NCBI GenBank assembly: GCA_036675505.1
Contig: JAKFEW010000103.1
Location: 1-64,000 of the forward strand
Length of the DNA stretch: 64,000 bases
Source: JAKFEW01 sp036675505
GTDB lineage: Bacteria > Cyanobacteriota > Sericytochromatia > S15B-MN24 > JAQBPE01
Direction: 5' to 3'
This document shows positions 1 through 7,828 of this stretch, one piece after another. Both the position numbers and the translations under genes were made by a program. The notes beneath the pieces were generated by a model that saw only the letters and a list, made by a program, of their open reading frames with translations, made no database searches and was not told the DNA's origin. How positions within the stretch are numbered: the stretch's first letter is position 1; each line of letters opens with the position of its first letter.

Positions 1-569
1 GGCGTCCAGGCCGCGAGCGCGTCGCGGCCCGGCGCGAGCGGCTCGTCGAAGGGGACGTTCAGGTGCACCGGCCCCGCGGGCGCGGCCAGGGCCTCGGCCG
101 CCGCCAGCGCGACCCGCGTCGCCATCGCCCGCCGCACGGCCGGCTCGGCCGCCGGCATAGGCAGCTCGGCGAAGGCCGTCGTCGGCCCGTAGAGCCGCAC
201 CTGATCGATCGTCTGCGGCGCGCCCAGGCCGCGCAGGCGCGGCGGCCGGTCCGCCGTCAACGCGATCAGCGGCACGCCCGCGGCGGCGGCCTCGGCGAGC
301 GCCGGGTGGTAGTTCACGCCGGCGGTGCCCGAGGTGCACACGAGCGCGACCGGCGCATGGCCGCCCTTGGCGAGCCCGAGCGCATGGAAGGCCGCCGCGC
401 GCTCATCGAGCACGATCGTGACCGTGAGGCCCGGGTGGCGGTTCGCGGCGAGCGCGAGCGGCGTCGAGCGCGAGCCGGGCGAGACCACCGCGTGGCGCAC
501 GCCGGCCGCGACCAGCGCGTCGAGCGCGGCCCAGGCCCAGTCGAGGTTCATGAGGGCGACGTCGCGCAT
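1..569 (-). CDS. menD: MenD, SEPHCHC synthase (partial, C-terminus off the left edge)
   Basis: Thiamine-diphosphate enzyme that joins isochorismate and 2-oxoglutarate in menaquinone synthesis (cytoplasmic). Only the N-terminal ~189 residues are in the window. Translating the minus strand from 569 shows the MenD pyrimidine-binding-domain motifs SPGSRSTPL, DERAAAFHALGLAKG, CTSGTA and LTADRPPRLRGLGAPQTIDQ in the expected order. The ATG at 569 follows the menF stop codon by one base, so the two are almost certainly co-transcribed and coupled. A second in-frame ATG at 551 (MNLDWAWAALDAL) is an equally plausible start. Family assignment is secure from the motifs; completeness cannot be judged because the reading frame leaves the window. 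Confidence 0.93.
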   Translation of the reverse strand, partial: MRDVALMNLDWAWAALDALVAAGVRHAVVSPGSRSTPLALAANRHPGLTVTIVLDERAAAFHALGLAKGGHAPVALVCTSGTAGVNYHPALAEAAAAGVPLIALTADRPPRLRGLGAPQTIDQVRLYGPTTAFAELPMPAAEPAVRRAMATRVALAAAEALAAPAGPVHLNVPFDEPLAPGRDALAAWT

Positions 570-570
570 G

Positions 571-1959
571 TCAGATCCCCCCGGCCACGCCGCCCGACAG
601 CGCGGCGAGCATCGGCGCGAGCTTGCGCTCGGTCTCGGCCCACTCGGCCGCGGGCTCGGAGCCGGCCACGATGCCGCCGCCGGCCATCGCCGCCGCGCGG
701 TTGCCGCGCAAGTGGGCCGAGCGGATGCCCACGGCGAGGTGCGCGGCCTCGGCCGAGACCCAGCCGACCGGGCCCGCGTAACGGCCCCGGCCGGTGGGCT
801 CGAGCTGGCGGATCAGCTCGAGCGCGGCCTCGCGCGGCGCGCCGCCCACGGCGGGCGTGGGGTGCAGCGCGCGCACCAGGTCGCCGAGGCCGGCCCCGGG
901 CGCGAGGCGTCCGGTGACGGGCGTGTGCAGGTGCCAGACGGTCGGCAGCGCGAGCAGCTCTGGCTGCTCGGGCGCCACCAGGTCCGTGGCGAGCGGCGCC
1001 AGGGCCGCGAGCACGGCCTCGCGCACCACCGCATGTTCATGGGCGTCCTTCCCGCTGGCGCGCAGCGCGTCGGCCCGCGCCTCGTCCACCGCGATGCCCA
1101 CGCCGCGCGCGGCCGTGCCGGCCAGGACGTCGACCGCGAGGCGATCGCCCGTCAGCGCGAAGAGCCGCTCCGGCGAGGCGCCGAAGAAGGCCGAGCCGTC
1201 GGCGTCGAGCAGGGCGAAGCGGGCGGTGCCGGGCGCGCGCTCGGCGAGCGAGGCGAACAGCGTCCAGGCCGGGAAGTGGGCCGCGGCCTCGAGGTAACGC
1301 GGGCGCGCGAGCACGACCTTCTCGACGGCGCCCACGTGGATCGCCGCGAGGCCGGCCACCACCGCCGCCTCGTGGTCCGCCGCGGCGTCGCCGTCCGGCG
1401 CGCTGAGCGCCGGCGGCACCGGCAGGGGCTCGGTCTCCTCCGCCGCCCAGGCCCGCAGCGCCGCGACCTCAGCCGCAAGCCGCGCCTGCGCCTCGACCGG
1501 ATCCACCGCGACGGTCGGCAGGGCGATCCAGGCCTCGGCCCGGCCGCCGCGCGCCACCGCATCCGGCGGGATGCGCAGCAGCCAACGCGGCAAGGCGAAG
1601 CGCGCGACCGGGACGTTGGCTCCCAGCGGATCCACGGCGCGCCCGGGGTCGAAGGCCAGGGCGCCGAACGCGCGTGCGCCGGCGGCCGCGGGGCCGGCGG
1701 CGGCGAGGGCCTCGCGCACGCGGTCGAGCACCGCGGGGCCGTCCGCCTCGTCGGTCGCCGACCAGGCCGCCGCCTCGCCACGGCCGACCCACCAGGTGCC
1801 GTCGGCGTCGACCCAGCCGGCCTGTGGCACGCCTGTCGGCGGCGGCGCGAGGCGTGCGGGCGCCGCCACGTCGACGGTCAGGCGCAGGACCAGCGGCGGC
1901 CGCGCGGCGGGCCGGGGCGAGAGCGAGGTGAGGGGCAGGTGGGCGAGCGGTGCGAGCAT
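571..1959 (-). CDS. menF: MenF, isochorismate synthase
   Basis: Converts chorismate to isochorismate, the first committed step of menaquinone synthesis. The 462-residue protein has the usual MenF length. Its C-terminal half is a chorismate-binding domain: the lysine of EKVVLAR (K214) matches the catalytic base, SPERLF (E264) the general acid, and the C-terminal AGGGIVAGS...EWAETERKL block supplies the Mg-binding acids. GKDAHEHAVV and PTPAVGG are also typical. The ATG at 1959 has a GGAGGTG Shine-Dalgarno just upstream. It is the first gene of a leftward menF-menD pair and is transcribed divergently from a DAHP synthase, so the shared 1960-2173 region probably coordinates chorismate supply and use. 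Anthranilate or salicylate synthase is unlikely given the menD neighbour. Confidence 0.95.
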   Translation of the reverse strand: MLAPLAHLPLTSLSPRPAARPPLVLRLTVDVAAPARLAPPPTGVPQAGWVDADGTWWVGRGEAAAWSATDEADGPAVLDRVREALAAAGPAAAGARAFGALAFDPGRAVDPLGANVPVARFALPRWLLRIPPDAVARGGRAEAWIALPTVAVDPVEAQARLAAEVAALRAWAAEETEPLPVPPALSAPDGDAAADHEAAVVAGLAAIHVGAVEKVVLARPRYLEAAAHFPAWTLFASLAERAPGTARFALLDADGSAFFGASPERLFALTGDRLAVDVLAGTAARGVGIAVDEARADALRASGKDAHEHAVVREAVLAALAPLATDLVAPEQPELLALPTVWHLHTPVTGRLAPGAGLGDLVRALHPTPAVGGAPREAALELIRQLEPTGRGRYAGPVGWVSAEAAHLAVGIRSAHLRGNRAAAMAGGGIVAGSEPAAEWAETERKLAPMLAALSGGVAGGI

Positions 1960-2008
1960 GGGGCACCTCCGGATCGGGCGGCCAGGGAGCGTTCCTGGTT
2001 ATGTATTC

Positions 2009-2034
2009 GAAGTTTCAAAAAATCTTGAAACTTC
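2009..2034. promoter_or_regulatory. Perfect 10-bp palindrome, candidate operator between menF and DAHP synthase
   Basis: GAAGTTTCAA (2009-2018) and TTGAAACTTC (2025-2034) are exact reverse complements separated by 6 nt. The right arm contains the TTGAAA that serves as the candidate -35 of the rightward promoter, so a bound dimer would block it. The tract is strikingly AT-rich against its surroundings. It could alternatively be an RNA hairpin, but neither flanking gene reads through it as an obvious terminator. Confidence 0.6.
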
Positions 2035-2053
2035 TAAATCTGTGTGCTACGTT
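2025..2053 (+). promoter_or_regulatory. Candidate promoter for the DAHP synthase / prenyl synthase / menG operon
   Basis: TTGAAA (2025-2030), a 17-nt spacer and TACGTT (2048-2053), preceded by TGC to give an extended -10. The predicted transcript start is near 2060, about 115 nt before the ATG at 2174. The -35 lies in the right arm of the palindrome at 2009-2034. Confidence 0.5.
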
Positions 2054-2173
2054 AACACGTGACCCGACTCCGTGCAATACCCCGATGCGTGGCGAGCGAA
2101 TTGGTGCTCTCCGCGGCGGTCGGCGGGATGACCGGAGCGGATGGCGGGCTCGTCCGAGCCCCGAGGTGGTGAC

Positions 2174-3223
2174 ATGCTGATCACGCTCGCCGACGCCGCG
2201 GAAGCGCCGCGGCTGAAGGCCTGGCTGGCCCGCAAGGGCCTCGAGGCCAAACCCCTCCAGCGCGGTGGCGCGCTGCTGCTCTCCGATCCCTGGGTGCCCT
2301 GGGAGGTTCGCGACGCCCTGGCGTCGGATGCCGCCGTGGCCTGCCTGGAGGACCTGACCGACCCGCCGCGCCGGGTGTTGCGCCAGGGCCCGGCCACCGC
2401 GCTCGATCCTGTCTGGGCGCTCGGCCCGACGGCGATGATCGCGGGCCCCTGCGCGGTGGAAGACGAGGAGATGATCCACGTCACCGCAGCCCGCGTGGCC
2501 GCGCTCGGCATCCGCTGGCTGCGCGGCGGCACGGACAAGACCCGCACGCGCTCGGACGCGTTCCAGGGCCTCGGCGTCCGCGCGGCGGGCTGGCTGCGCG
2601 CGGCCGCGGATGCCCATGGGCTGCACGCCGTCTCGGAGGTGACCGACAGCCCGCAGGCCGAGGCGATCGCCGAGCTGCTCGACGTGGTGATGGTCGGCGC
2701 GCGCCACATGCACGCCACGCGTCACCTCCAGCGCATCGGGCGGCTCGGCAAGCCCGTGATCCTCAAGCGCGGGCTCGCGGCGAGCCCCGAGGAGTGGCTG
2801 CGCGCTGCGGAGTACCTGCTCGAGGCCGGCGCGCCCACCATCGCCTTCTGCGAGCGCGGCGCACGCGCGGCGCATCCGCTCAAGCGCTTCACGCTGGACC
2901 TCGCCGCGGTGCCCTTCATGCGTGAGCTTGCGGCCTATCCCGTCTTCGTCGACCCCAGCCACGCCGCGGGCTATGCCCCCTACGTCGCGCCGCTGGCGCG
3001 GGCGGCGATCGCGGCCGGGGCACACGGCGTGATCGTGGAATGCCACCCGGACCCCGCGCGCTCCCGCTCGGACGCGCTCCAGGCCCTCGACTTCGACGCG
3101 CTGGCGGCGCTCGCCACGGACCTCCGCCAGCTCGTGCCCTTCGCGGGCCATCAGGGCGCCTGCGGCTCGAGCCCCGCCGGCCCCCAGTTGGACCCTTTGA
3201 ACAGCAAAGGTGGTGCGCTATGA
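2174..3223 (+). CDS. 3-deoxy-7-phosphoheptulonate (DAHP) synthase, AroF/AroG-like
   Basis: Condenses phosphoenolpyruvate and erythrose-4-phosphate at the entry to the shikimate pathway. Starting at the ATG at 2174 (GAGGTGG ribosome site upstream), the protein has a small N-terminal ferredoxin-like/ACT-type domain (about residues 1-75), as in Thermotoga-type enzymes, followed by the TIM-barrel catalytic domain. Motifs include IAGPCAVE, RGGTDKTRTRSDAFQG, LKRGLAASPEEW and VFVDPSHAAGY. The usual KPRT active-site tetrad reads KTRT here (K122), a small departure. Its stop overlaps the next ATG by 4 nt, indicating translational coupling to the prenyl synthase. The combination links precursor supply to menaquinone assembly. 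Confidence 0.9.
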   Translation: MLITLADAAEAPRLKAWLARKGLEAKPLQRGGALLLSDPWVPWEVRDALASDAAVACLEDLTDPPRRVLRQGPATALDPVWALGPTAMIAGPCAVEDEEMIHVTAARVAALGIRWLRGGTDKTRTRSDAFQGLGVRAAGWLRAAADAHGLHAVSEVTDSPQAEAIAELLDVVMVGARHMHATRHLQRIGRLGKPVILKRGLAASPEEWLRAAEYLLEAGAPTIAFCERGARAAHPLKRFTLDLAAVPFMRELAAYPVFVDPSHAAGYAPYVAPLARAAIAAGAHGVIVECHPDPARSRSDALQALDFDALAALATDLRQLVPFAGHQGACGSSPAGPQLDPLNSKGGAL

Positions 3224-4209
3224 CGACCGATATCGCCCTCCCGCCCTCTGACGAGGGCCTGCCCCCGATCAGCTTCCGCGCGGCGATCGCCGAGCGCCTG
3301 CACGCCACGAGCCCGACGCTGGAAGGCGCCTCGCGCCACCTGCTGGGCGCCGGCGGCAAGGGCGTGCGGCCCCGCGTGCTGCGCCTGGTGGCGCGGATGT
3401 TGCATCCCGCCGGCCGCGTGCTGCCGGCGCATGAGGCGCTCGGCGAGGGCATCGAGCTCGTGCACGTCGGCTCGTTGATCCACGACGACATCCTCGACGA
3501 GGCCGCCACCCGCCGCGGGGTCGCGGCCGTCCACGTCGCTTACGATCAAAAGGTCGCCGTATTGGCCGGAGACTGGCTGCTCGCGCAGGCCAGCCGCCGC
3601 GTCGCCGCGCTCGGCGATCCCGTGATCACCGACCGGCTCGCCGAGATGATCGCCGACCTGTGCGAGGGTGAGCTGCTGCAAGACGAGCAGCGGCACCGCC
3701 TCGACGTCGGCGTGGAAGCTTACCTCGAGCGCGTCGCGAAGAAGACCGCCTCGCCCTTCGAGCTCGCCTGCGAAGGCGGCGCGCGCATCTCCGGCGCGAA
3801 CCCGCGCACCGTCGCGGTCGCAAGGCGCTTCGGCTTCCACCTCGGGCGGCTGTTCCAGCTCGTCGACGACCTCCTGGATTGGTCCGGCACGGCCGCCGCG
3901 CTCGGCAAGCCGGTCGGCCGCGACCTGCTCGACGGCACGCTCACGCTCCCCGTGCTGGTGGCGCTCGACGACCCCCAGGCTGGCCCGCGGCTGCGCGAGA
4001 AGCTGACGCCATGGCCAAGCATGGTCGACGATGAGCTGCGCGCCCTCGTGACCGGCCCCGCGCCGGCCGCCGAGACCGCCCGGTTGGTCGCCCGCGAGGC
4101 CGAGCGCGCGCGCGGCTGGCTGCTCGAGCTCCCGCCCGGCGAGCCGCGCGACGAGCTGATCGCCATGGTCGACGGCCTGGTCGCGGCGGCCGGCGCGAAG
4201 GAGGCCTGA
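3220..4209 (+). CDS. Polyprenyl (heptaprenyl-type) diphosphate synthase
   Basis: Builds the long isoprenoid side chain of menaquinone from IPP and an allylic primer. The 329-residue protein carries the two Asp-rich motifs of trans-prenyl synthases: HDDILDE (D89-D90...D93) and VDDLLDW (D216-D217...D220), plus GGKGVRPR near the N-terminus and the lysine after the first Asp motif. The ATG at 3220 overlaps the DAHP synthase stop (ATGA). It sits directly upstream of menG, the usual menaquinone context, so a hepta- or octaprenyl product is likely, but chain length cannot be read from sequence alone. Confidence 0.9.
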   Translation: MTTDIALPPSDEGLPPISFRAAIAERLHATSPTLEGASRHLLGAGGKGVRPRVLRLVARMLHPAGRVLPAHEALGEGIELVHVGSLIHDDILDEAATRRGVAAVHVAYDQKVAVLAGDWLLAQASRRVAALGDPVITDRLAEMIADLCEGELLQDEQRHRLDVGVEAYLERVAKKTASPFELACEGGARISGANPRTVAVARRFGFHLGRLFQLVDDLLDWSGTAAALGKPVGRDLLDGTLTLPVLVALDDPQAGPRLREKLTPWPSMVDDELRALVTGPAPAAETARLVAREAERARGWLLELPPGEPRDELIAMVDGLVAAAGAKEA

Positions 4210-4211
4210 GC

Positions 4212-4925
4212 ATGTCCCATTCGGTGTTGCCCGCGCCCGCCGAGAAGGCGGCCTACGTCCGGGGCATGTTCGACCGCATCGCGTTCGGCTACGATCGGGT
4301 CAACGACCTGATGACGGGCGGTCTGCACAGGCTGTGGAAGCGACAGCTGCTCGCGCGGGTCGCACCTGGCCCCGGCGAGGTCGCGCTCGACCTCGCGACC
4401 GGCACGGGTGACCTGGCGATCGGCCTCGCGCGCCGCGTCGGTCCGGCCGGCCGGGTCGTGGGGCTCGACTTCTCGGCCGGGATGCTCGCGATCGCCCGCG
4501 AGCGGCCGGAGGGCGCGGGCGTCGACTGGCGCGAGGGCGACATGCTCGCCCTGCCCTTCCCGGACGCCTCGTTCGACGTCGTGACCGTGGGCTTCGGCCT
4601 CAGGAACGTCACGGACCTCGACCTCGCCCTGCGGGAGATCGCCCGCGTGCTCAAGCCCGGCGGCCGCTTCGGTTCGCTGGAGATGGCGCGCCCCCGCACC
4701 GGCGTGATGCGTGCGGCCGTGGCCGCCCACAGCGCCGTGCTTCCGGTGATCGGCCGGATGTTCGCGGGCAGCGGCGACCCGTACCGATACCTCCACGCCT
4801 CGGCGCGCGCCTTCACCGACCAGGACGCCCTGGCCGAGCGGTGCCGCGCCGCCGGCCTGCTGGAGGTGGCGGTACGCGACGTGTCGGGCGGGGCGCTGGC
4901 GATCGTCACGGGCCGGAAGGCCTGA
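4212..4925 (+). CDS. menG: MenG/UbiE demethylmenaquinone methyltransferase
   Basis: SAM-dependent C-methyltransferase for the last step of menaquinone synthesis. The 237-residue protein has the UbiE/MenG hallmarks: FDRIAFGYDRVNDLMTGG near the N-terminus, SAM motif I ALDLATGTGDLA, the post-I VGLDFSAGML, the GFGLRNV segment, and the LKPGGRF and YRYL C-terminal blocks. The ATG at 4212 has a GAAGGAGG site upstream and starts two bases after the prenyl synthase stop. Since no other quinone pathway gene is seen, a menaquinone substrate is more likely than ubiquinone. Confidence 0.94.
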   Translation: MSHSVLPAPAEKAAYVRGMFDRIAFGYDRVNDLMTGGLHRLWKRQLLARVAPGPGEVALDLATGTGDLAIGLARRVGPAGRVVGLDFSAGMLAIARERPEGAGVDWREGDMLALPFPDASFDVVTVGFGLRNVTDLDLALREIARVLKPGGRFGSLEMARPRTGVMRAAVAAHSAVLPVIGRMFAGSGDPYRYLHASARAFTDQDALAERCRAAGLLEVAVRDVSGGALAIVTGRKA

Positions 4926-4947
4926 GCCCGCGCCGGCGCCTGGCGGC

Positions 4948-5511
4948 CTATTCCATGGCGTCGACGCGGTACCGCCCGACGACGCGGATGTCCCCTTCCG
5001 CTTGGTTGCCGTCACCGACGAAGGGATCCGTGCTCTTCTCGCAGGTGGCATCGATCTCGAAGTACCACGCGCCGTCCGCCTGCGTGGCCTTGAAGGTTCC
5101 GGACCGGGACCACCAGGTGCCGGCCTTCTTGCCGCACATCTCGGTTTCATCGTAGATCACGGCTGCTCGCCCCGATTCGTGCGCTTCGGCTCCCTTGCCG
5201 CACGCGTACACCTTGCCCGGGACCACGTCGCCCTTGAGCGTCACGTTGATGAACTTCAAGACCATTTTTGAGGGGTGGTTGACGTCTTGCGTCAGCGTCG
5301 TCGAGAAGTAGCCGGAGACCCGCGAGTTCTCGGCCTTCGCTCGCGTCACCTCCCCGAAGGGGCCCACGCACGCGTTGGTCTTCCCCAGCGCGACGATTTT
5401 GACGGGGGAGAGCGCGGCGACCGCGTCGTCCGAGGGGGGCGTTCCCAAGGCGAGTTGGGTTCCAGCGAGGCCAAGCGCGGCGAGGACTGAGATAAGAACG
5501 TGCGTGGCCAT
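4948..5511 (-). CDS. Exported protein of unknown function
   Basis: I do not recognise a family. The 187-residue protein starts at the ATG at 5511, chosen because a GGAG site lies just upstream and the N-terminus MATHVLISVLAALGLAGTQLALG is a good Sec signal peptide. The mature part contains four cysteines (in NACVGPFG, VYACGKG, TEMCGKK and DATCEKS), suggesting two disulfides outside the cytoplasm, and alternating beta-like segments ending in GDIRVVGRYRVDA. It is convergent with menG with a 22-bp gap and divergent from the TlpA-like lipoprotein gene. Confidence 0.75.
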   Translation of the reverse strand: MATHVLISVLAALGLAGTQLALGTPPSDDAVAALSPVKIVALGKTNACVGPFGEVTRAKAENSRVSGYFSTTLTQDVNHPSKMVLKFINVTLKGDVVPGKVYACGKGAEAHESGRAAVIYDETEMCGKKAGTWWSRSGTFKATQADGAWYFEIDATCEKSTDPFVGDGNQAEGDIRVVGRYRVDAME

Positions 5512-5608
5512 GTGGCGCTCCTTCAAGCAAGCCCGGGGACGTCGGCTTGATACCCGGACGATTCGCCATCGACACCAACAGAAGGGAGCTGCACCGGCCG
5601 CGGATTTC

Positions 5609-5629
5609 TGGTAAACTTCAGATGAAGTT
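5609..5629 (+). promoter_or_regulatory. Extended -10 promoter overlapped by a short palindrome
   Basis: TGGTAAACT (5609-5617) is an extended -10. The inverted repeat AACTTCA-GA-TGAAGTT (5614-5629) overlaps its 3' half and the predicted start near 5624, an operator-like arrangement upstream of the TlpA-like gene (ATG 5655, GGGAG ribosome site). On the other strand, TATCAA at 5552-5547 preceded by GGG is a weaker -10 for the divergent exported protein. Confidence 0.4.
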
Positions 5630-5654
5630 GGAGTTAAGAACACGGGAGTCAACG

Positions 5655-6275
5655 ATGCCTCATCTGCGTCCGATCGCCGTCCTCGCGGCCATGATCGCCA
5701 GCTCGACCCTCGTCGCCCTCGTGGGCTGCAACGCCTCCCGCCCGGCCTCGCCCGGCGCCAGGCCGGCCGCTCCCCGGGTCGCCGCCGCGCGGCCGGCGCT
5801 GCCCGCGTCGCGGTCGCGCGTGGCCGAGGGCACCGCCACCTTCCTGCCCGTGGGCACGCAAGTCCCCGCGCTCCCGCTCACCTCGCTCGACGACCGGGCC
5901 GACGCCCTTGTGAACTACCGGGGCCTGCCGGTCCTGCTGGCCTTCTTCGCGACCTGGTGTCCCGACTGCCGCGAGGAGATGCCGGTGCTCGAGGACGTCC
6001 ACCTCACCTTCGTGAACGACGGCCTCAAGCTGCTCGCCGTGAACGCCAGCAAGGAGCCGCTGCTCGCCATGCGCGAGTTCGCCGCGGTGAACGGCTACAC
6101 CCTCCCGATGTTCGGCCAGTTCACCGGCGCCCCGGCCCGCGACTGGAAGTGCAACTCCATCCCCACCCTCTACTGGATCGGCCGCGACGGCGTGATCCAG
6201 GACGTGGCGGTCGACGTCCTGCCGCCCGCGGAGGTCCACCGCCGGACGAAGGCGCTGATCCTCTCCCAGCAATGA
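5655..6275 (+). CDS. TlpA/ResA-like thioredoxin-fold lipoprotein
   Basis: Membrane-anchored thiol-disulfide oxidoreductase, probably reducing or repairing extracytoplasmic disulfides. The 206-residue protein has a lipoprotein signal with lipobox LVGC (C25), a Pro/Ala-rich linker, then an AhpC/TSA-redoxin fold. The active site is WCPDC in FFATWCPDCREEMPVL, and SIPTLYWIGRDG supplies the cis-proline loop. The ATG at 5655 is preceded by a GGGAG site. The stop overlaps the nitrilase ATG (ATGA). Cytochrome c maturation is a common job for this family, but no Ccm/Ccs gene is nearby. Confidence 0.88.
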   Translation: MPHLRPIAVLAAMIASSTLVALVGCNASRPASPGARPAAPRVAAARPALPASRSRVAEGTATFLPVGTQVPALPLTSLDDRADALVNYRGLPVLLAFFATWCPDCREEMPVLEDVHLTFVNDGLKLLAVNASKEPLLAMREFAAVNGYTLPMFGQFTGAPARDWKCNSIPTLYWIGRDGVIQDVAVDVLPPAEVHRRTKALILSQQ

Positions 6276-7078
6276 TCGCGCGCCCTTACCTCGCGGCCGC
6301 CGTCCAGCTCACGAGCACACCAGACCTCGAAGGCAACCTCGCGGCCGCCGAGGCGCTCGTGGCCCGGGCCGTGCAGCGCGGCGCGGAGCTGATCGGCCTG
6401 CCTGAGAACCTGCCGCAGATCTGCGAGACCCAGGAGGAAGCGGCGGCCGCCGTGCCTGCCACCTACCCGCGCGCCGAGGCCTGGCTGCGCGAGCAGGCCC
6501 GTCGGCACGGCGTCACGGTCTTCGCGGGGCTCGTCGCGCCCGGGGCGGGCCGCGTGCGCAACCTGCTGGTGGTGGCCGGGCCGGATGGCGAGATCGTGGC
6601 GCGCTACCAGAAGCGCCACCTCTTCGACGTCGATTTCGGCGGCCGCGACGTCCACCGCGAGTCCGCATCCGTCGAGCCCGGTGACGAGGTGGTCGTGGCC
6701 GATCTCGGGCCGCTCGGCGGGCTCGGGCTCTCGATCTGCTACGACGTGCGCTTCCCGGAGCATTACCGGGCGCTCGTCGACGCGGGCGCCGACCTGCTGG
6801 CGGTGCCGGCGGCCTTCATCCCGCATACCGGCAAGGATCACTGGCATGTCTTGCTGCGCGCGCGGGCGATCGAGAACACCTGCTACGTGATCGCGCCCGC
6901 CCAGGTCGGCGCGCACAACGCCCGGCGGGCCTCGTATGGCCACGCCGTGATCGTCGATCCGTGGGGCGTGACGCTCGCCGACGCCGGCGATCGCCCCGGC
7001 CTCGCGCTGGCCGAGATCGACCCGGAGCGCCTGGCCCAGGTGCGGCGGCAGCTGCCGAGCTTGGCCCATCGCCGCTGA
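6272..7078 (+). CDS. Nitrilase-superfamily amidase (Nit1/Nit2-like)
   Basis: Cytoplasmic carbon-nitrogen hydrolase of 268 residues. The nitrilase Glu-Lys-Cys triad is visible: E in LIGLPENLP, K in YQKRHLFDVD, and C in LSICYDVRFPEHYR. The last block and the FIPHTGKDHWHVLLRARAIEN segment most resemble the Nit1 deaminated-glutathione amidase / Nit2 omega-amidase branch, i.e. metabolite repair. It is translationally coupled (ATGA) to the TlpA-like lipoprotein, although the two act in different compartments. The exact substrate is not determinable here. Confidence 0.9.
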   Translation: MIARPYLAAAVQLTSTPDLEGNLAAAEALVARAVQRGAELIGLPENLPQICETQEEAAAAVPATYPRAEAWLREQARRHGVTVFAGLVAPGAGRVRNLLVVAGPDGEIVARYQKRHLFDVDFGGRDVHRESASVEPGDEVVVADLGPLGGLGLSICYDVRFPEHYRALVDAGADLLAVPAAFIPHTGKDHWHVLLRARAIENTCYVIAPAQVGAHNARRASYGHAVIVDPWGVTLADAGDRPGLALAEIDPERLAQVRRQLPSLAHRR

Positions 7079-7130
7079 AGGGCTGCTTGCGATCGCGAAA
7101 CATTTGCGGTCCTATATCAAGTCCGACACC

Positions 7131-7160
7131 TTGCAACATAATCCCCTTCTCCGTTACAAT
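7131..7160 (+). promoter_or_regulatory. Candidate sigma-70-type promoter for the receiver-like gene
   Basis: TTGCAA (7131-7136), an 18-nt spacer and TACAAT (7155-7160). Just downstream, CACAA-TCTT-TTGTG (7165-7178) forms a short inverted repeat around the predicted start, a possible operator or 5' hairpin. The ATG at 7208 has a GGAGGG site 7 nt upstream. This is one of few AT-rich stretches in the window. Confidence 0.5.
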
Positions 7161-7207
7161 CGCACACAATCTTTTGTGAAGTGCGACAACGCGGAGGGAG
7201 CGAAACA

Positions 7208-7690
7208 ATGGCCTGTGCCCGTATTCTGGTCATCACACGCGCTGACGGCTCTGCGCTCGTCCCGGAGCTACCCGGCGTGCTCGCCGACCAGGGGCATGTG
7301 GTCGAGACGATCCCCCATGGCGTCGAGGCGCTCATGCGCCTCGCCATCACGCCGCCGGATCTGGTGGTCACCGAGGTGATGGACCTGGCGCGGGACGGCG
7401 CCGCCTTCGCCCGCATCGTGCGCGAGCGCCCGTCCTTCCAGGACCTGCCGCTGATCGCGGTGGTCGACGAGGTGACGCTGCGCGACCACGCCGCGCTGCT
7501 GGTCGCCGGCTTCGATCGGGTCGCCACGGCCCGCACGGCCGACCACGTGGTGCCGAAGGCCGCGGCCGACCTCTTCGGCTCGCCGTTCCGTGTGCCGAGC
7601 CTGCTCGAAGCATATGCGCGGGCGGCGGCGATCGCCTTCCAGCATTCGGCGCCGAGCCGGCCACGGGTCGTGGCCTTCTACCAGAACTGA
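7208..7690 (+). CDS. Degenerate response-regulator receiver protein (pseudo-receiver)
   Basis: The 160-residue protein has the CheY-like fold pattern: beta1 ARILVIT, helix, beta3 PPDLVVTEVM, beta4 DLPLIAVVDE and a long C-terminal tail. The position normally held by the phosphorylated aspartate is Glu (E56 in DLVVTEVM), and the acidic pair after beta1 is missing (TRADG). It therefore probably cannot be phosphorylated and may be locked in, or bind partners in, an active-like state. There is no output domain. It precedes an asparagine-synthase-like gene and a radical SAM gene in the same direction. Family membership is inferred from pattern, not a full profile match. Confidence 0.65.
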   Translation: MACARILVITRADGSALVPELPGVLADQGHVVETIPHGVEALMRLAITPPDLVVTEVMDLARDGAAFARIVRERPSFQDLPLIAVVDEVTLRDHAALLVAGFDRVATARTADHVVPKAAADLFGSPFRVPSLLEAYARAAAIAFQHSAPSRPRVVAFYQN

Positions 7691-7788
7691 GCCCGGGGTC
7701 GGCCTGACGGGCCGGCCGCAATGGCCGGCGTCACGTGACGCCGCACGAAAACTTTGGTCGCCGGCTCCGATGCCGGCGCCTTCCTGGT

Positions 7789-7798
7789 CGGGTAAGCT
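7789..7798 (+). promoter_or_regulatory. Candidate -10 element (CGGGTAAGCT) before the asparagine-synthase-like gene
   Basis: TAAGCT preceded by CGGG fits the recurrent GGGTAnnnT pattern in this window. The predicted start near 7805 leaves a short leader containing the AGGAGG ribosome site of the ATG at 7829. Confidence 0.35.
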
Positions 7799-7828
7799 CG
7801 GCAGCCAGCCCCCCCAGGAGGCGTCCGC

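Noticed and set aside
7691..7828. Possible precursor-peptide gene between the receiver-like and asparagine-synthase-like genes
   Set aside because: No short frame with a ribosome site and leader/core-like composition was found.
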